From NCBI RefSeq assembly GCF_021107415.1, contig NZ_JAIOSW010000211.1, positions 1-6,334 on the forward strand: a stretch of DNA of 6,334 nt, given 5' to 3'. A program made the translations under genes and the position numbers. This document shows positions 5,252 to 6,334 of the stretch, piece after piece. Position 1 is the first letter of the stretch, and every line of letters starts with the position of its first letter. The notes beneath the pieces were generated by a model. It searched no databases. It saw only the letters and a list, made by a program, of their open reading frames with translations, and was not told where the DNA came from. The DNA comes from Desulfobacula sp. (lineage in GTDB: Bacteria > Desulfobacterota > Desulfobacteria > Desulfobacterales > Desulfobacteraceae).

Positions 5252-6334
5252 ATGGATGATAAAAAGGAAAAGAAAACATTCTTTAGTTTAATGGAGGCCG
5301 CAGGAATTACGGTCAACGGAGACAAACCCTATGATATCCAGGTCCATGATGATAAATTCTTTGAGCGTGTTTTACATCAGACTGCACTGGGGCTCGGGGA
5401 ATCCTATATGGACAGGTGGTGGGAGTGCAAGTCTCTTGACTGGTTTATTGAAAAAATCCTTCGCGCCGATCTGTTGAGTAAAATAAAACAGGACTGGACC
5501 ACGGCATGGAACATATTTAAAGCCAAGATCTTTAATCTGCAGAATACCAGGCGTGCTTTCATGGTCGGTAAAGAACATTATGATATCGGCAATGATCTTT
5601 ACCAAAAGATGCTGGACAAACAACTGCAGTATACCTGCGGCTACTGGAAGGATGCCAAGACCCTTGATGCAGCCCAGGAAGCCAAGCTTGCAATGGTTTG
5701 CAAAAAACTGAGACTTGAACCTGGAATGGAAATTATTGAGCTGGGGTGCGGATTTGGCGGATTTGCCAAATATGCTGCTCAAAGACATGGTGTCAGGGTG
5801 ACAGGGTTTACCGTGTCAAAAGAACAGGCTGAGTTTGGGAAAAAACTGTGCCAGGGCCTGCCGGTTGAAATCCGGCTGGATGACTACCGGAATGCATCCG
5901 GACTCTATGACCGTGTTATTTCCATCGGGATGATAGAGCATGTAGGATATAAAAATTACCGGACCTATATGAAGTTGACAAACCAATTGCTGAAAAATGA
6001 CGGGATTGCCTTTGTTCACACCATTGGAAGCAATACCAGCAGCAGGATATGTAATCCATGGACTGTAAAATATATTTTCCCCAATTCAATGCTGCCTTCC
6101 ATTGCCCAGCTGGGAAAAGCCATGGAAAATTTTTTTATCATGGAGAACTGGGATAATTTTGGGGAAGATTATGATAAAACCCTGATGGCCTGGTACAGGA
6201 ATTTCAAGCAGGCATGGCCGGAACTGAAAAATAAGTACGGGGAACGGTTTTTCAGGATGTGGGAGTATTATCTTTTAAGCTGTGCCGGGGGATTTCGATC
6301 CAGAAGTATGCAGCTGTGGCAGATCGTCATGACC
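5252..6334 (+). CDS. cfa: Cyclopropane-fatty-acyl-phospholipid synthase (3' end cut)
   Basis: The 361 visible residues align along nearly the whole of the E. coli enzyme (382 residues, from memory), so only about 20 are missing. The enzyme transfers a methylene from S-adenosylmethionine to the cis double bond of membrane phospholipid acyl chains at the inner membrane surface, a stress and stationary-phase modification. The N-terminal lipid-binding domain ends near residue 100 and includes LGLGESYMDRWWE (46-58). The methyltransferase core has KEHYDIGNDLY (107-117), the SAM loop ELGCGFGG (163-170) and MIEHVG. Residues matching the E. coli active-site bicarbonate ligands are all present: C129 (TCGYW), E229, H256 (HTIG) and Y315 (MAWY). 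The C-terminal KYIFPNSMLPS and NFGEDYDKTLMAWY stretches are also typical. GGGAGG (5241-5246) lies 5 nt before the ATG. A single gene with its own leader; no partner is visible. Confidence 0.96.
   Translation, partial: MDDKKEKKTFFSLMEAAGITVNGDKPYDIQVHDDKFFERVLHQTALGLGESYMDRWWECKSLDWFIEKILRADLLSKIKQDWTTAWNIFKAKIFNLQNTRRAFMVGKEHYDIGNDLYQKMLDKQLQYTCGYWKDAKTLDAAQEAKLAMVCKKLRLEPGMEIIELGCGFGGFAKYAAQRHGVRVTGFTVSKEQAEFGKKLCQGLPVEIRLDDYRNASGLYDRVISIGMIEHVGYKNYRTYMKLTNQLLKNDGIAFVHTIGSNTSSRICNPWTVKYIFPNSMLPSIAQLGKAMENFFIMENWDNFGEDYDKTLMAWYRNFKQAWPELKNKYGERFFRMWEYYLLSCAGGFRSRSMQLWQIVMT

Noticed and set aside
5372..5788. 138-codon minus-strand ORF
   Set aside because: It lies wholly inside the cyclopropane synthase gene, whose frame has all family motifs; it is a shadow frame.

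Overview
The window looks like chromosomal DNA from an AT-rich anaerobic deltaproteobacterium, most likely a sulfate reducer of the Desulfobacteraceae type (Desulfobacula/Desulfobacter-like). This is inferred from three things: rubredoxin-family genes, a sensor kinase with a covalent c-type haem motif in its periplasmic domain, and overall codon and base use. No rRNA or other taxonomic marker is present, so the assignment is tentative.

Left part (1-631, minus strand): a compact cluster of very small genes, easily missed by length cut-offs. Read right to left it holds a 54-residue cysteine-rich rubredoxin-like protein, a possible 25-residue mini-ORF, a 59-residue rubredoxin with an unusual C-x4-C first knuckle, and the start of a rhodanese-domain protein cut by the window edge. 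Gaps of 12, 21 and about 32 bp or less, with good Shine-Dalgarno sites before three of the four, indicate one operon.

Middle (632-3168, plus strand): across a 183-bp divergent spacer lies a two-component system. It is a membrane histidine kinase with a Tll0287-like (DUF3365) periplasmic domain carrying CIKCH, followed by a 4-bp overlapping OmpR/PhoB-type response regulator. The kinase probably senses redox state or a small ligand through haem. The adjacent rubredoxin/rhodanese operon is an obvious but unproven target.

Right part (3199-6334): a complete three-domain Xaa-Pro aminopeptidase (M24B) runs on the minus strand, converging on the response regulator with only a 30-bp gap. An AT-rich spacer of 274 bp follows, with a near-perfect 20-bp palindrome close to the aminopeptidase start. 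Then comes a plus-strand cyclopropane-fatty-acid synthase, missing only about its last 20 residues at the window edge.

No tRNA, rRNA, CRISPR, insertion sequence or phage gene was seen. The most interesting part is the possible haem-sensing circuit: the kinase and regulator divergent from a mini-operon of rubredoxin-like and rhodanese proteins.
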